The translations under genes were made by a program, and so were the position numbers. From Delphinus delphis (taxonomy: Eukaryota; Chordata; Mammalia; Artiodactyla; Delphinidae): a DNA stretch of 64,000 nt. Under the pieces are notes generated by a model, which made no database searches, was not told where the DNA came from, and was given only the letters and a program-made list of their open reading frames with translations. Where the stretch lies: positions 64,488,447 through 64,552,446 of the forward strand of contig NC_082696.1 in assembly GCF_949987515.2 (NCBI RefSeq). The letters run 5' to 3'. Of the stretch, positions 12,363 to 24,238 are shown one piece after another; the first letter of the stretch is position 1, and every line of letters begins with the position of its first letter.

Positions 12363-13999
12363 CGTTCAAGCTTAATAATTAAGTAAGAGAGAGTTGGTGT
12401 TTTACCGTCTTCCTCCCTATTTGGAGGGCAAAGTTGTGCAGTGGAAATCTCACTCTTGCCTCAGTGAATTGATTGCATTCCTTCTCTTTGAATAGCGTAA
12501 TTTTCCCATCTGGATAGAACTTTTCTTATCTGTAGTACTGCCCAGTGCATTTCCTTTCATCTTAGAACATTTTGTAGTTCTCTTTTGCAATTGGAAAATA
12601 GTTAATTAAAATTGAAATCTTTACTTCTCTATGTGATATAAGATCTATTTAAGATTAGTGCTTGCCTTTCTCTTGATGTTTTGACACTGCATGTGGAAAA
12701 GACTCATACCACTTATAGAAATATATCCTGAGACAAGATGTAGGGAGGGTGATGATCCAGATAGTGGCTTCTTAAGGGATGATTGGCTGCTGCTGACTAT
12801 CTCAGCGTATGGAAAAAAAGAAAATAAGCGAAGAGGCTGAGACCCCATGGGTACTTGTGCACATCCCTCCATAATGGCCTTACTGCTTATTTTCGTATGT
12901 GAGTTTTTATAATTATGAGAGGAGGTCTATGAAGTAGGAGGGATGATAAGTGATATTTCAGTGGGAGAGAGGCTTTGGAAATATATTCCTTGGAAAAAGT
13001 TTATTTCTATGCTTGAGACTTGGAAAAACTTTCTCCTTGTTTCTATTGTGCATCAAGGATCATAAGATCTATAAAGCTCTTGCAAATGAGATTATTCTAT
13101 CTTTATTATGGTAGCCTGGTGACTCCAGGGAAGCAATATGACTGCGCGAGGATGGGAGTTATTTGGGTCTCAGACTGGGAACATCATGCACTGTTGCTGA
13201 AGGTAGCTATGAGGCAAATTACATTTTTGAAAGTTGATCAAGTAGAGTGGAATTTTATTATGCATATATTCAACTTATGCAAAATCAAGTATATACACTC
13301 AGGAGATATACAGAGAAAGAAATAGCAATTCATATTCATACAATATGGCCAATTCCATATATTGTGCATCTGTCCTGAGTAAGCATGACAAGGCACGTGG
13401 TACTTAACCACATCCCATCAGTTTCCATTCTCTAGGGCCTCTTAGACTGGGACCATCTTGCTGAACTGAGTACTGTTGTAAAGTGTATAAAATTCATACC
13501 TTTATTTCAGAATGTCCCCAAAATGGAAGCCAGCTACTTCGTTTATTATTCAACTGACCAGATTGTTTCAGGGCCAAGGGAAAAACTCTCCTTATTGGAC
13601 TTCTGGGAGATAATACTTTAGTTTTTAATATGGTAGATTTTCTTAGCTATATGTGAATCTACTTAATTTGGCCTTACACACTGACTTCAAAATTTACAAC
13701 CACATAAAATCATGCTACCTGAAATTTCTTAGGTAATCAGGCTCGTACAGGGCCCACTACTTGTACAAGTCCAGAAGGCACCTGTCACATTTTATTCAAC
13801 TTAATAGAGTGCCCTGGAGGGTGCAAATGGCCATACTAGAAACATCATAAACCTGCTTGTCTCAGTTTGAACAATGGTACCTGAAATATAACTTTAGAAT
13901 TTGTTCATTACATATGTGTTAACCATCCATTATGTATCAGGCAGTATTCTAGCCACTGAAGACATTAAACATTTTTTGAGAAGAAACTAGCAGTCATCT
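12363..13999. other. Unique sequence
   Basis: No repeat recognised. A 101-codon plus-strand frame at 13020-13325 lacks any familiar motif and could be chance. Confidence 0.4.
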
Positions 14000-14290
14000 A
14001 ATTGAGTTCCTAACTTATAATTGAGTTCCCTGCATGAATCGTTTGGTGGTAGGGAACTCACTTCCACAAGTCATGCTGCTCTTCCATGGCATTGAAGCAA
14101 AACATTTTTTTGAATTCTAATTCTAGTTCTGCCCTTGAGGGCATAAATAATTTCTAATACATTTTAATTATTATAGCTCTTAAGTATTTGAAGAAATTTT
14201 TCCCATTATTTCTCCCCTCCTCTGTCTTGTCTTTTTCAGGCTAAATATCTTCTTTCTGGAATATTTTATATATTAGGGTTCTAGTCTATT
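14000..14290 (+). repeat. L3/CR1-like ancient LINE fragment (tentative)
   Basis: 'ggtggtagggaactcacttc' and 'ctttttcaggctaaatatct' are in the order found in the L3/CR1 3' region. It is strongly diverged and the edges are guesses. A 10-base unit 'attgagttcc' appears twice 19 bases apart (14001 and 14020). Confidence 0.4.
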
Positions 14291-14904
14291 CCCATCTTGA
14301 TCAATGTCTCCCTTATACTTTCTTATCACCCCCCACTCTTAAATCCTGGGCCCAGAGTTAAAGCTATTACATCTGAGATAAACTGAGCCAGCTGAGTGAG
14401 ACTCTCACACCACATATTTAGGAAGCTTTGGACAAAATCTTCCATGGACTCGTAAAATTATATACTCCTGCTTGCTTACAGACAATTTGGAAGTGGTCCC
14501 AGGAAACTTCTGGGATATATTTATCACTTTTAGATTAGCTCCCTTTGATCTTATCCTTTTTTCGGAAATGCATGCTTATTATATAATATACAGTCTCCGT
14601 GTGTTAAATAATACGAAGATTTGAAAGCAAGTCTAATCAGAGATATTGGTTGCCATAGTGATCTGGAGAAGTATATAATTATATATATATTTTTTTTTTC
14701 TTTTCTAGAGCAATAGTACAAGATGTACAGGTACATAGGTACCAGAATTATGGAAGCAAAAATCTATATTAGAGATTTGAGCAGATGATTGGGGAAATAT
14801 ATGTTGCTGTATAAAAGATTTGTACAACATATTTTTGTAAAATGTGATTTAAGATAAATTTTCTTAATACATTGAATTTAATTTGGAAGAATTTTAAAAT
14901 ATTT
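14291..14904. other. AT-rich unique sequence
   Basis: Nothing recognised beyond short A/T tracts such as that near 14673-14700. Confidence 0.4.
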
Positions 14905-14913
14905 TGTTATTAC

Positions 14914-15120
14914 TTTTTTTTTTTTTTTGTGGTATGCGGGCCTCTCACTGCTGTGGCCTCCCCCATTGCGGGGCACAGGCTCCGGACGCGCAGGCTCAGC
15001 AGCCATGGCTCACGGGCCCAGCCGCTCCGCGGCATGTGGGATTTTCCCAGACCAGGGCATAAACCCATGTCCCCTGCATCGGTAGGTGGACTCTCCACCA
15101 CTGCGCCACCAGGGAAGCCC
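14914..15120 (-). repeat. CHR-type cetacean SINE with target-site duplication
   Basis: On the minus strand the element starts GGGCTTCCCTGGTGG at 15120 and ends in a poly-A (T run 14914-14928). Direct repeats 'tgttattac(tttt)' at 14905-14913 and 15121-15129 flank it. The integration junction on the minus strand reads TTT/AAAA, as expected for L1 endonuclease. A-box and B-box positions are present; the B-box is mutated (GGTTTATGCCC). Confidence 0.95.
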
Positions 15121-15129
15121 TGTTATTAC

Positions 15130-15455
15130 TTTTAAAGTCAGATTTCCATAAATATATCATACTTGCAATTAATAAAATATAACTAAAAGTTAAAAATATC
15201 TTGAATCACAGATTTTTCTGTTAGAAACTGTAAAAATATTGACTATTTCCTTTGAATTTGATAGAATGTTTTATACTTATCTCCTATTGTTCAGAAATGA
15301 AATTAAAATTTCTAAAATACAGCAAGGAAAATCTATTCCGCCATGACTACATTACTAAGAAAAATTTGTTGAGATTTGTAGATGGGAAAATGTTGCTCCC
15401 TTAATTGCTTACATAGTATTATTTATTTTTACGTAATTACATTTTATAGACAATG
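15130..15455. other. AT-rich unique sequence
   Basis: Nothing recognised. Confidence 0.4.
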
Positions 15456-15580
15456 CCACATGCTTTGTCCACACAGTGCCAAAACATCTGGATGCAAAGT
15501 GGAAAGTACAGTAACAAACCCAGATGGTTTGTAAGTACAGGCCAAACATCCAGATGGCATCAAGAAGGCAAAGCATGTGG
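15456..15580. repeat. 125-bp imperfect palindrome (hairpin-forming, MITE-like)
   Basis: Arms pair in nested order. 'ccacatgctttg' (15456-15467) pairs perfectly with 15569-15580. 'catctggatg' (15485-15494) pairs perfectly with 15547-15556. 'gtac' (15506-15509) pairs with 15535-15538, and 'acaaacc' (15514-15520) pairs with 15526-15532. This leaves a 5-base loop (15521-15525). Intervening parts have mismatches and small indels. It could be a decayed hairpin transposon or an unrelated inverted duplication. No family was recognised. Confidence 0.75.
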
Positions 15581-16480
15581 ATGACAAATACCAAATCTTT
15601 CATTCAGATGTCATGGCATCATCTAGACACAGTGTACCAATGAACACTTTTTAGTGAAGACAAAGAATGTGAAACAAGCTAGAGGTCAAAAAGAAACAGG
15701 ACAAATTTATGAAAAAAGCATACAGTTCACATTAAATCAATTCTAACTTTTAACAAAAATAATTTATAATGGGTTGATTTAAAAGAGAATCTAAGCAAAA
15801 AGAAAAAGTCAGCCTATGAGAGTCACTTTTTAATTGCAATAATCTTTACTGAGTTTTGATTTGGGAGAATTTTCAATACAGCTCACGTGTGCAATAAATG
15901 GGCTCAATTAAAAATTGCATTTGATTCTGATTAAAAGTTGCTTGATCTTTAGTATTACAATATACTGTAATCCAGAATTGCATCTAGTATGTCACATTCA
16001 ATAAACAGACTTCTTTGCTATCTCTGAATAATTAACTTTATCTTTGTCACAGGAAACAAAAGTAATGAAAGCAGCATAGACATTATTCATTTATTCTTAT
16101 CATGAGAATCTTATTATTTTGGTCTGTCTCTCCCAAGGTAACCTCCAATTTGGTGTCTTGTAGACTTTATATGAAGTTATTTCTGGCAGAAGATGACATA
16201 GTTTAAGCATGATCTCTCCTTTCTTAAGCCCTGAAAGAAATATGTATGAGAAAGATAGTCAACATGAATCTGAAGAAATATTGAATAATCATTCACTGCA
16301 TGTGTATTAAGATAGGTAAAATGTAGAACAAACCTCCCAGCTCTCAAAAAGTTTTTATAATATGGAAGTTTTTTCATCCCAAAAAATCTTATTTCCATCA
16401 ATGTGGCCCCCTTGCAAGGTTACTGCTGCTGCTGAAAGTACTGAATATTCTTAGAACTCTGCTGATATTAGCTTTAGAGC
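15581..16480. other. AT-rich unique sequence, possible conserved noncoding block
   Basis: No repeat recognised. 15820-16010 is rich in TAAT/ATTA-type homeodomain core motifs ('caattaaaaattgcatttga', 'ctgattaaaagttgctt'), as often seen in developmental enhancers. This is only suggestive. Confidence 0.3.
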
Positions 16481-16499
16481 TTTATAAATTCTATGAGAA

Positions 16500-16685
16500 A
16501 ATAATGAGGATATTTTCCTGTGTTGTACAATATATTGTTGTTGCTTATTTATTTTATACATAGTAGTTAGTATCTCTTAGTCTCCTACCTCTATCTTGCC
16601 TTCTCCCCTTCTCTCTCCCCACTGGTTTGTTCTCTATATTGGTGAGTCTATTTCTGTTTTTTTTATATTCATTTGTTTGGGTTTA
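16500..16685 (-). repeat. Antisense L1 3' UTR fragment (first of two)
   Basis: 'tgttgcttatttattttata' and 'ctctatattggtgagtctat' with 'ttcatttgtttg' match part of the antisense L1 3' UTR. The same region of L1 appears again in the next fragment, so this is a separate insertion or duplication. Confidence 0.6.
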
Positions 16686-16689
16686 AAAA

Positions 16690-17058
16690 AATTTTCTTTT
16701 ATTTATTTATTTTTAAATTGAAGTATAATTGATTTACAATGTTGTTTTAGTTTCAGGTGTACAGCAAAGTGATTCAGTTACACATACATATTTTTTTTCA
16801 GATTCTTTTCCCTTATAGGTTATTACAAAATATTGAGTATAGTTCCCTGTGCTATACAGTAGATCCGTGTTGGTTATCTATTTTATATATGGTAGTGTGT
16901 ATATGTTAATCCCAAACTCCTAATTTATCCCTCCCCCCTCCTTTCCCTTTTGGTAACCATAAATTTGTTTTCTATGTCTGTGGGTCTATTTCTATTTTGT
17001 ATATAATTTCATTTGTATTATATTTTTTAGATTCCCCATATAAGTGATATCATGTTAT
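16690..17058 (-). mobile_element. Antisense L1 3' end (second of two)
   Basis: Starting from the 3' tail on the left, it reads 'attgaagtataattgattta', 'gtttcaggtgtacagcaaag', 'tgctatacagtagatccgtg', 'ccaaactcctaatttatccc' and 'ttttgtatataatttcattt', the antisense order of a cetartiodactyl L1 3' UTR. Truncated near 17058, with no ORF. Confidence 0.85.
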
Positions 17059-17189
17059 CACCCTTATTTTAGATGTAGAAGGTAGAAAATTTATCTCCAC
17101 AATAAAAAAATGCAATACAGTACATATATAATACAATAATTGACTACATATAATGTGATCCAATAATTCAATAAAAATAGCTATATCTT

Positions 17190-18900
17190 ATTTTCATCCA
17201 GAATTTAACAAACAATAGATATATACTGTGTGTTAAATGTGTACCAAATATTTTGCTATTTCCTAGGGACTTCAAGGGGGAAAACACAGTCCCTGCTGTC
17301 AGGAGATGAGACCTTTGGGAAAGACAGTTAAGCAAGCAAAGTGTTCCAAAGCAGGGTTGGCAATTGCAATAAGATGGACATAAGGGTGCTTTGGACAGAA
17401 GCATAGAAGAAAGAAAGTTCCACAGTAACTTGAGAGAAAAAGGCAAAAATGCCTTTATTTAGCTACAGTAGAGTATGGGGAAAGTGTATTTAAGATGGAT
17501 AACGGTCATGCGGAAAGGCATTGAAAGAGAACCAGTAGTTGCCCTGTCTTGCTTCAAGTTGACCTCATTCAGTTTAATGAACACATAATATCATCACGTT
17601 GTAAGTCACAGTCAATATAGAAGAGTCATGCAATGTGAACCCTGGCACAGAGCTTCCTTTTTTATTTTGAATAAAAATAAAGTCATGAAGGTAAAAAAAT
17701 CAAAATCACATCAAAATCACTCAGGGACTTTAGTAGAGGCAACACACAGAAGATGGTACTTGGTCAGCCAAGGATGAATAGGTTCTGAGTTGGGTGCAGG
17801 CATAGGAAGAGTGCTTTTGGCAAGAGAAAGAACATTCATGAAAGCTTAGGAGAGTTGGAGGGAGAAGAGAGAGATGCTTTCCTTTTACTTATTGAAGTGT
17901 TGTCTACTGGGGAATAAGGAGAGACAGCAAAAAAGCTTATTGCTAAAATGGTGAAGGGGGTAACTGGGAGGGTCTAAGGCTGAACAGAATGAACAGTACC
18001 GAAGGAATAGGGAGCCAACCAGCGATAAATCCACTTAAAAATATAGGTCATCCATTCATGCACAGTCTTAGTGAAAAAATAGATTGAGATAAGGAGAAAA
18101 GAAGGGAATTGAGATAAGGGAAGCAAGCTAATAAGTTAAGGATTACTCTATCTAGATGTAATTGAGTAATGAGGCCAACATGCGGAATACCCTGGATCAA
18201 GCTGACACTGCAGAAGGTAGAGATGAGAGCCTCGTCTTCTGGAGATGTAAGAGGCAGCTAAGTTGGCAGGCCGCATGGGCCCCTGACGGGTTGCAGACCA
18301 TGGATGTGTGTTCTGGAAAATAATCTGGTCTAAGGAAAGTTCAGCTGGCCCTGGGTCTCTTGGGGCGAGTGTTCTATTGGCATGGGTGGGTTAAGACTAG
18401 AAGAGAAATGGGTTAGCTTTACAAGAGGCTTTGCACTTGAGCAGTACTGTATTATTAGAGCTCAGGTACAAGCAAGGCCCAGAGTTAGGGAAAGGTCATT
18501 CTTTCCACTTTTGACTCAAGATATTTTTCTAGTTTGATACAGGAGGATCAAGAACTCAGAGCCTTGAGAAGCTGCAGGGTATGCTCAGTGTCATTCTCAA
18601 AATGGGTATGAGCAGTGGGGCTTCTTCAGATGGTATTAAGTGTAAGCTGGAACAGAAGAGGAAGATCGTGGTGAATATCATCTGGGGATGGGACTGAACT
18701 AGATTCAATAAGTGTAAGATGTATACCTTTGAGGACATCCAGAAATACTTTTGGAGGAGGAGTCATTTTGCAGGAAGGTTCCCATTTCTGTGCTGGTGAG
18801 GTGAGTGTTCTGCAGTAGAATCCAGAAATTGCTGATAATATGACTAAACAGGAAAGGAGTAGAAGCAGGCCACTCAGATTAGACACCTAACAAACTACTA
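17190..18900 (-). repeat. L2-like antisense patches in a purine-rich block (tentative)
   Basis: Near 17230-17330, 'aaacacagtccctgctgtca' within a context like the antisense L2 tail is recognisable. Near 18100-18170, 'gggaagcaagctaataagtt' and following bases recall the antisense L2 ORF. Large parts cannot be aligned by eye. The plus strand is markedly rich in A and G. Confidence 0.35.
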
Positions 18901-19184
18901 AAAAAAACTGAGGAAATGTATATTGCAAGGAAAATACAAGGGTGCGGAGCCTGACTTTGCCTGCAGCAATCACAGAAACCATCAAGGAGAAGGTAAGAGA
19001 TGTTACAGGAGCTTTGAAGGATATGAAGAATTTCATATTCAGTATTTGATGTGGAAGCATATAACAGAGAACAAAGCAACAAGGCATTGAGGGGTTCTAT
19101 AATTTTGCATTTACAAAATTTTATCTGTAATATGTTTACTATTATAATATAATAGAATGTGTTAGTGTGGAGAGAGGTTTCATT

Positions 19185-19700
19185 CCATCATTCATTTATT
19201 CATTTGAGGCAGGTTTATCGAGCAGCTTACTATGTGCAAGGATTATGATAACTGTTTTCTAAACGACACAAAGGTAGGTAAATTCACGGCTAGTCATAAA
19301 GTCCCAAGTGGACTGAATATTTACTCATCAGGACTATGATCCAGAAATATTAATCTGACAGCAGAATATAGGATGGATATAATGAAGAAAAACCAATGTT
19401 GGGAATAGTCATTTAGAAAGCCACTGTCACAGTCAAAGGAAAGTGAAAATGGAGCGTACTGGGTGGAGGAAATATACTTGAGGGATGAATTAGAGATATG
19501 TTTTGTAAGTCTTAGCAACTTTTTTGATGTTCTGAGGGAGAGAAGGGTATTGATTCTAAGGTTTTAAGCCATAGAGAGTGGGAACAAAAGAGTGCTTCAA
19601 GCATATCATGAAAGCCATAGAAAGTATTGCTTCAGATGTAAGAGAGGATGGTGGGTATAATTTTGGATGTGTTGAGTTTAAGTTCCAATTTGCGTAAGAA
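19185..19700 (-). repeat. L2 LINE, antisense
   Basis: The left edge is an antisense L2 end ('tcattcatttattcattt' followed by 'ttactatgtgcaaggattat'). Further right, 'ttttggatgtgttgagttta' matches the antisense of the L2 ORF region 'aactcaacatgtccaaaac'. Internal deletions are likely. Confidence 0.55.
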
Positions 19701-21276
19701 AAGTTAAATTAGAAATCATCAAATTACAGCCAATAATTAATGATTGATATGGGCACATATAATAGAGATCTAAATAATTAAACCATGATAAAGGATGAGT
19801 TCTCCAAGGCAAGAATTGCATTCTTACCTTGAAAAAGAGCAAAGCAGAAAATACACCAGACCTAATCTATTGTTTCCATGTATTAAAACTAATAAATGCT
19901 CAATTATACATGAATTAAAGTAATTATATTTAGTTTATGCCTCTGAAGTAAAATCACTCCTTATACTTACCTTGGTTGAGCCCATCAACTTAGCAACTTT
20001 TTATTCACCTTGATAATTTCATCTTGCTTAAAGAAAATGTGTTGTGATTCCATCACCATTAATTAAGCCATTCATTAATTAATCTCTCTATATCTAAATG
20101 ATTAAATTTTTCTAAAAATTTATTCAAATTGAAAATATTATAGAATGGCGCCCTGATGTGTTATAAAATCATATGGTAAAACTTTAAAAACTAAAACCTG
20201 GAAAAGAGAAGATAAAAAAAATCTCATTTCAATAACTCTAAAATAAATTATAGAAATTTTAAAACATTATGTAATTCTGCAAAGTCAAAATCATTGATCT
20301 CAGCTGGCTGTCTAGTTAATGTAACACCTAAGTAAGTGACTCAGTATTCTGCCATATAAATCAAACTGACAATCTGAAATTTAGTAGTTCTCTGGGCACA
20401 TAACGAAGTACAATGAGATGAATCATTGGAACCCTCTCTCTGTTTGTGTAAATCCATTAAAGTAATACTAAAACATATTTAGAAAAAGGTTGAAGAAAAC
20501 CCTAGAATTTTTAAAGATGATTGGGATTGAATAAGTCAAAGATCAAAGCTGCATAGAGTCATAACCCATTTAGGACTTTATCCTCCTTAAAATATACTTG
20601 GGAAAGAGTACTAGATGCTTTTCCTAATATAGAAAATTTCCTTGCTCTAAAATATTAGGGGAAAAGTTTTAGCATTATTTATTTTTATGTATTATTAATT
20701 TATCTATTAAAACTTCTAGTTGAGAAAACTTTAATTTCTTTTTAATTCAAAGAAGACTATGAAACATAAAAAGGGCAAAAGTTATCAGAGTAGTTTTCCT
20801 TATTTAAATATCCATAATGATAAGCAGAATATTAAAGACTTGGAAAGTATAATTAGGCCAAATGTCAAGTTCTATTTTATGTTAGAATAATGTGACTTTT
20901 ATAATGGAGTTCACCATGAGCTTCTCCGCTTTCAAAACTCTGGATTAATCCCTTCTGGGTTCAGATAAAAACTTAGGTGGCTTGTCTTGGGATGTGTGTG
21001 TATGTGTGGACAGGTGTGTCTGTGTGTGTACCTAGTCATTAAATTATTAGCAGAAAATTTGTTTTATACTTTTGTAGAACAGTCAATAATTGATTCATTC
21101 TTTAAATAAGTGTAACCAATCCGCCTAGTACAGTGATTCCTTTGTTTATTGGAAATGACATTGAAGCATGCATGGTATCAGAAGCAAACATATTAAAACA
21201 TTCATGATTGCTTAAACTTGATACAGAGGATAGAGAGAACATATTGATTAATATCATTTTATAGAATCTATGTTCC
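19701..21276. other. Very AT-rich unique sequence with a GT-rich microsatellite
   Basis: No repeat family was recognised except an imperfect (TG)n tract at 20993-21030. The rest is strongly AT-rich and free of coding signals. Confidence 0.45.
20993..21030. repeat. (TG)n imperfect microsatellite
   Basis: Interrupted TG runs: 'tgtgtgtgtatgtgtgg' and 'ggtgtgtctgtgtgtg'. Confidence 0.85.
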
Positions 21277-21285
21277 AGAATTCTT

Positions 21286-24229
21286 TTTTTTTTAACATCT
21301 TCATTGGAGTATAATTGCTTCACAATGGTGTGTTAGTTTCTGCTTTCTAACAAAGTGAATCAGCTATACATATACATATATCCCCATATCTCTTCCCTCT
21401 TACGTCTCCCTCCAATTCTCCCTATCCCACCCCTCTAGGTGGTCACAAAGCACCGAGCTGATCTCCCTGTGCTATGCGGCTGCTTCCCACTAGCTATCCA
21501 TTTTACATTTGGTAGTGTATATATGTCAATGCCACTCTCTCACTTCGTCCCAGTTTACACTTCCCCCTCCCTGTGTCAAGTCCATTCTCTATGGCTGCAT
21601 CTTTATTCCTTTCCTACCCCTAGGTTCTTCAGAAGCTTTTATTTATTTTTTTTTAGATTCCATATATATGTGTTAGCATATGGTATTTGTTTTTCTCTTT
21701 CTGACTTACTTCACTCTGTATGACAAATACTAGTTCCATCCACCTAAATACAAATAACTCAATTTCGCTTCTTTTTATGGCTGAGTAATATTCCATTGTA
21801 TATATGTGCCACATCTTCTTTATCCATTGATCTGTTGATGGACACTTAGGTTGCTTCCATGTCCTGGCTATTGTAAATAGAGCTGCAGTGAACATTGTGG
21901 TACATGACTCTTTTTGAATTATGGTTCTTTCAGGGTATATGCCCAGTAGTGGGATTGCTGGGTCATATGGTAATTCTATTTTTAGCTTTTAAGGAACCTC
22001 CATACTGTTCTCCATAGTGGCTGTATCAATTTACATTCCCACCAACAGTACAGGAGGGTTCCCTTTCCTCCACACCCTCTCCAGCATTTATTGTTCCTAG
22101 ATTTTTTGATGATGGTCATTCTGACTGGTGTGAGGTGATCATTCATTGTAGTTTTGATTTGCATTTTTCTAATGATTAGTGATGTTGAGCATCCTTTCAT
22201 GTGTTTGTTGGCAGTCTGTATATGTTCTTTGGAGAAATGTCTATTTAGCTCTTCTGCCCATTTTTGGATTGGGTTGTATGTTTTTTTGATATTGAGCTGC
22301 ATGAGCTTTTTGTAAATTTTGGAGATTGATCCTTTGTCAGTTGCTTCGTTAGCAAATATTTTCTCCCATTTTGAGGGTTGTCTTTTCGTCTTGTTTATGG
22401 TTTCCTTTGCTGTGCAAAAGCTTTTAAGTTTCATTTGGTCCCATTTGTTTATTTTTGTTTTTATTTCCATTACTCTAAGAGGTGGGTCAAAAAGGATCTT
22501 GCTGTGATTTATGTCATAAAGTGTTCTGCCTATGATTTCCTCTAAGAGTTTTAGAGTGTCTGGCCTTACAGTTAGGTCTTTAATCCATCTTGTGTTTCTT
22601 TTTGGGTATGGTGTTAGTTAGGGAGTATTCTAATTTCATTCCTTTACATGTAGCTATCCAGTTTTCCCAGCACTACTTATTGAAGAGGCTGTCTTTTCTC
22701 CACTGTATATTCTTGCTTCCTTTATCAAAAATAAGGTGACCATAGGTGCATGGGGTTATCTACGGGCTTTCTATCCTGTTCCATTGATCTATATTTCTGT
22801 TTTCATTCCAGCACCATACTGTCTTGATTACTGTAGCTTTATAGTATAGTCTGAAGTCCAGGAGCCTGATTCTTCCAGTTCCGTTTTTCTTTCTCAAGAT
22901 TGTTTTGGCTATTCAGGGACTTTCGTTTTCCCAGACAAATTGTGAAATATTTTGTTCTAGTTCTGTGCAGAATGCCATTGGTAGTTTGATAGGGATTGCA
23001 TTGAATCTATAGATTGCTTTGGGTAGTATAGTCATTTTCACAATGTTGATTCTTCCAATCCAAGAACATGGTATATCTCTCCATCTGTTTGTATCATGTT
23101 TAACTTCTCTCATCAGTGTCTTATAGTTTTCTGCATACAGGTCTTTTGTCTCCTTAGGTAGGTTTATTCTTAGGTATTTTATTCTTTTTGTTGCAGTGGT
23201 AAATGGGAGTGTTTCCTTAATTTCTCTTTCAGATTTTTCATCATTATTGTATAGGAATGCAATGGATTTCTGCGCATTAATTTTGTATCCTGCTACTTTA
23301 CCAAACTCACTGATTAGCTCTAGTAGTTTTCTGGTAGCATCTTTAGGATTCTCTATGTATAGTATCATGTCATCTGCAAATAGTGACAGTTTTACTTATT
23401 TTTTTCCGATTTGGATCCCTTTTATTCTTTTTCTTCTCTGATTGCTGTGGCTAAAACTTCCAACACTATTTTATTTTTTTGGTACGCGGGCCTCTCACTG
23501 TTGTGGCCTCCCATTGCAGAGCACAGGCTCTGGATGTGCAGGCTCAGCAGCCATGGTTCACAGGCCTAGCTGCTCCGCGGCATGTGTGATCCTCCCAGGC
23601 CGGAGCACGAACCCATGTCCCCTGCATCGGCAGGCGGACTCTCAACCACTGCGCCACCAGGGAAGCCCTCCAAAACTATTTTGAATAATAGTGCTGAGAG
23701 CAGACAACCTTGTCTTGTTCCTTATCTTAGAGGAAATGCTTTCAGTTTTTCACCATTGAGAATGATGTTGTCTGTGGGTTTGTCATATATGGCCTTTATT
23801 ATGTTGAGGTAAGTTTCCTCTGTGCCTACTTTCTGGATGGCTTTTATCATAAATGGGTGTTGAATTTTGTCAAAAGATTTTTTTGCCTCTATTGAGATGA
23901 TCATATGGTTTTTATCCTTCAGTTTGTTGATATGGATTATCACATAGATTGATTTGTGTATGTTGAAGAATCCTTTCATTCGTGGGGTAAACCCCACTTA
24001 ATCATGGTGTATGATCCTTTTAATGTTCTGTTGGATTCTGTTTGCTAGTGTTTTGTTGAGGATTTTTGCATCTATGTTCATCAGTGATATTGGCCTGTAG
24101 TTTTCTTTCTTTGTGACATCTTTGTCTGGTTTTGGTATCAGGATGATGGTGACCTCAGAATGAGTTTGGGAGTGTTTCTCTCTCTGCTATATTTTGAAAG
24201 AGTTTGAAAAGGATAGGTGTTAGCTCTTC
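21286..24229 (-). mobile_element. 5'-truncated L1 LINE carrying broken ORF2 and a nested SINE
   Basis: This is a single antisense L1 insertion of ~2.9 kb. The left end is the poly-A tail (T run from 21286) followed by 'catcttcattggagtataat'. The right end is a 5' truncation at 24229. Direct repeats 'agaattctt' at 21277-21285 and 24230-24238 bracket it, and the minus-strand junction reads TTC/AAGAA. The 3' UTR occupies about 21286-21652 and ORF2 runs from the stop at 21653 toward 24229. ORF2 pieces include the C-terminal 'MEYYSAIKRSEIE' region, the zinc-knuckle-like [19 protein letters not shown] segment (22080-22180) and the reverse transcriptase palm. The FADD motif is at 23369-23380 and the motif-A block '[12 protein letters not shown]' lies in the frame 23722-23997. 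A nonsense codon (TAA, 23396-23398) precedes FADD by five codons, several other stops and frameshifts exist, and the motif-A Asp is Glu. It is therefore inactive. Confidence 0.95.
23473..23668 (-). repeat. CHR-type SINE nested in L1 ORF2
   Basis: The minus-strand SINE head is at 23668. A short T-rich tail lies at 23473-23480. Near-perfect 14-bp direct repeats flank it: 'tccaacactatttt' (23459-23472) and 'tccaaaactatttt' (23669-23682), one mismatch. Transition damage at many former CpGs ('tctggatgtgcaggctc') suggests this is one of the older copies in the window. It splits the L1 reverse transcriptase region. Confidence 0.95.
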
Positions 24230-24238
24230 AGAATTCTT

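Noticed and set aside
21982..22470. 162-codon minus-strand frame as a gene
   Set aside because: It is the C-terminal part of L1 ORF2 inside the truncated L1 at 21286-24229.
22913..23368. 151-codon minus-strand frame as an independent reverse transcriptase
   Set aside because: It is L1 ORF2 sequence just after the FADD motif, bounded by a nonsense codon upstream.
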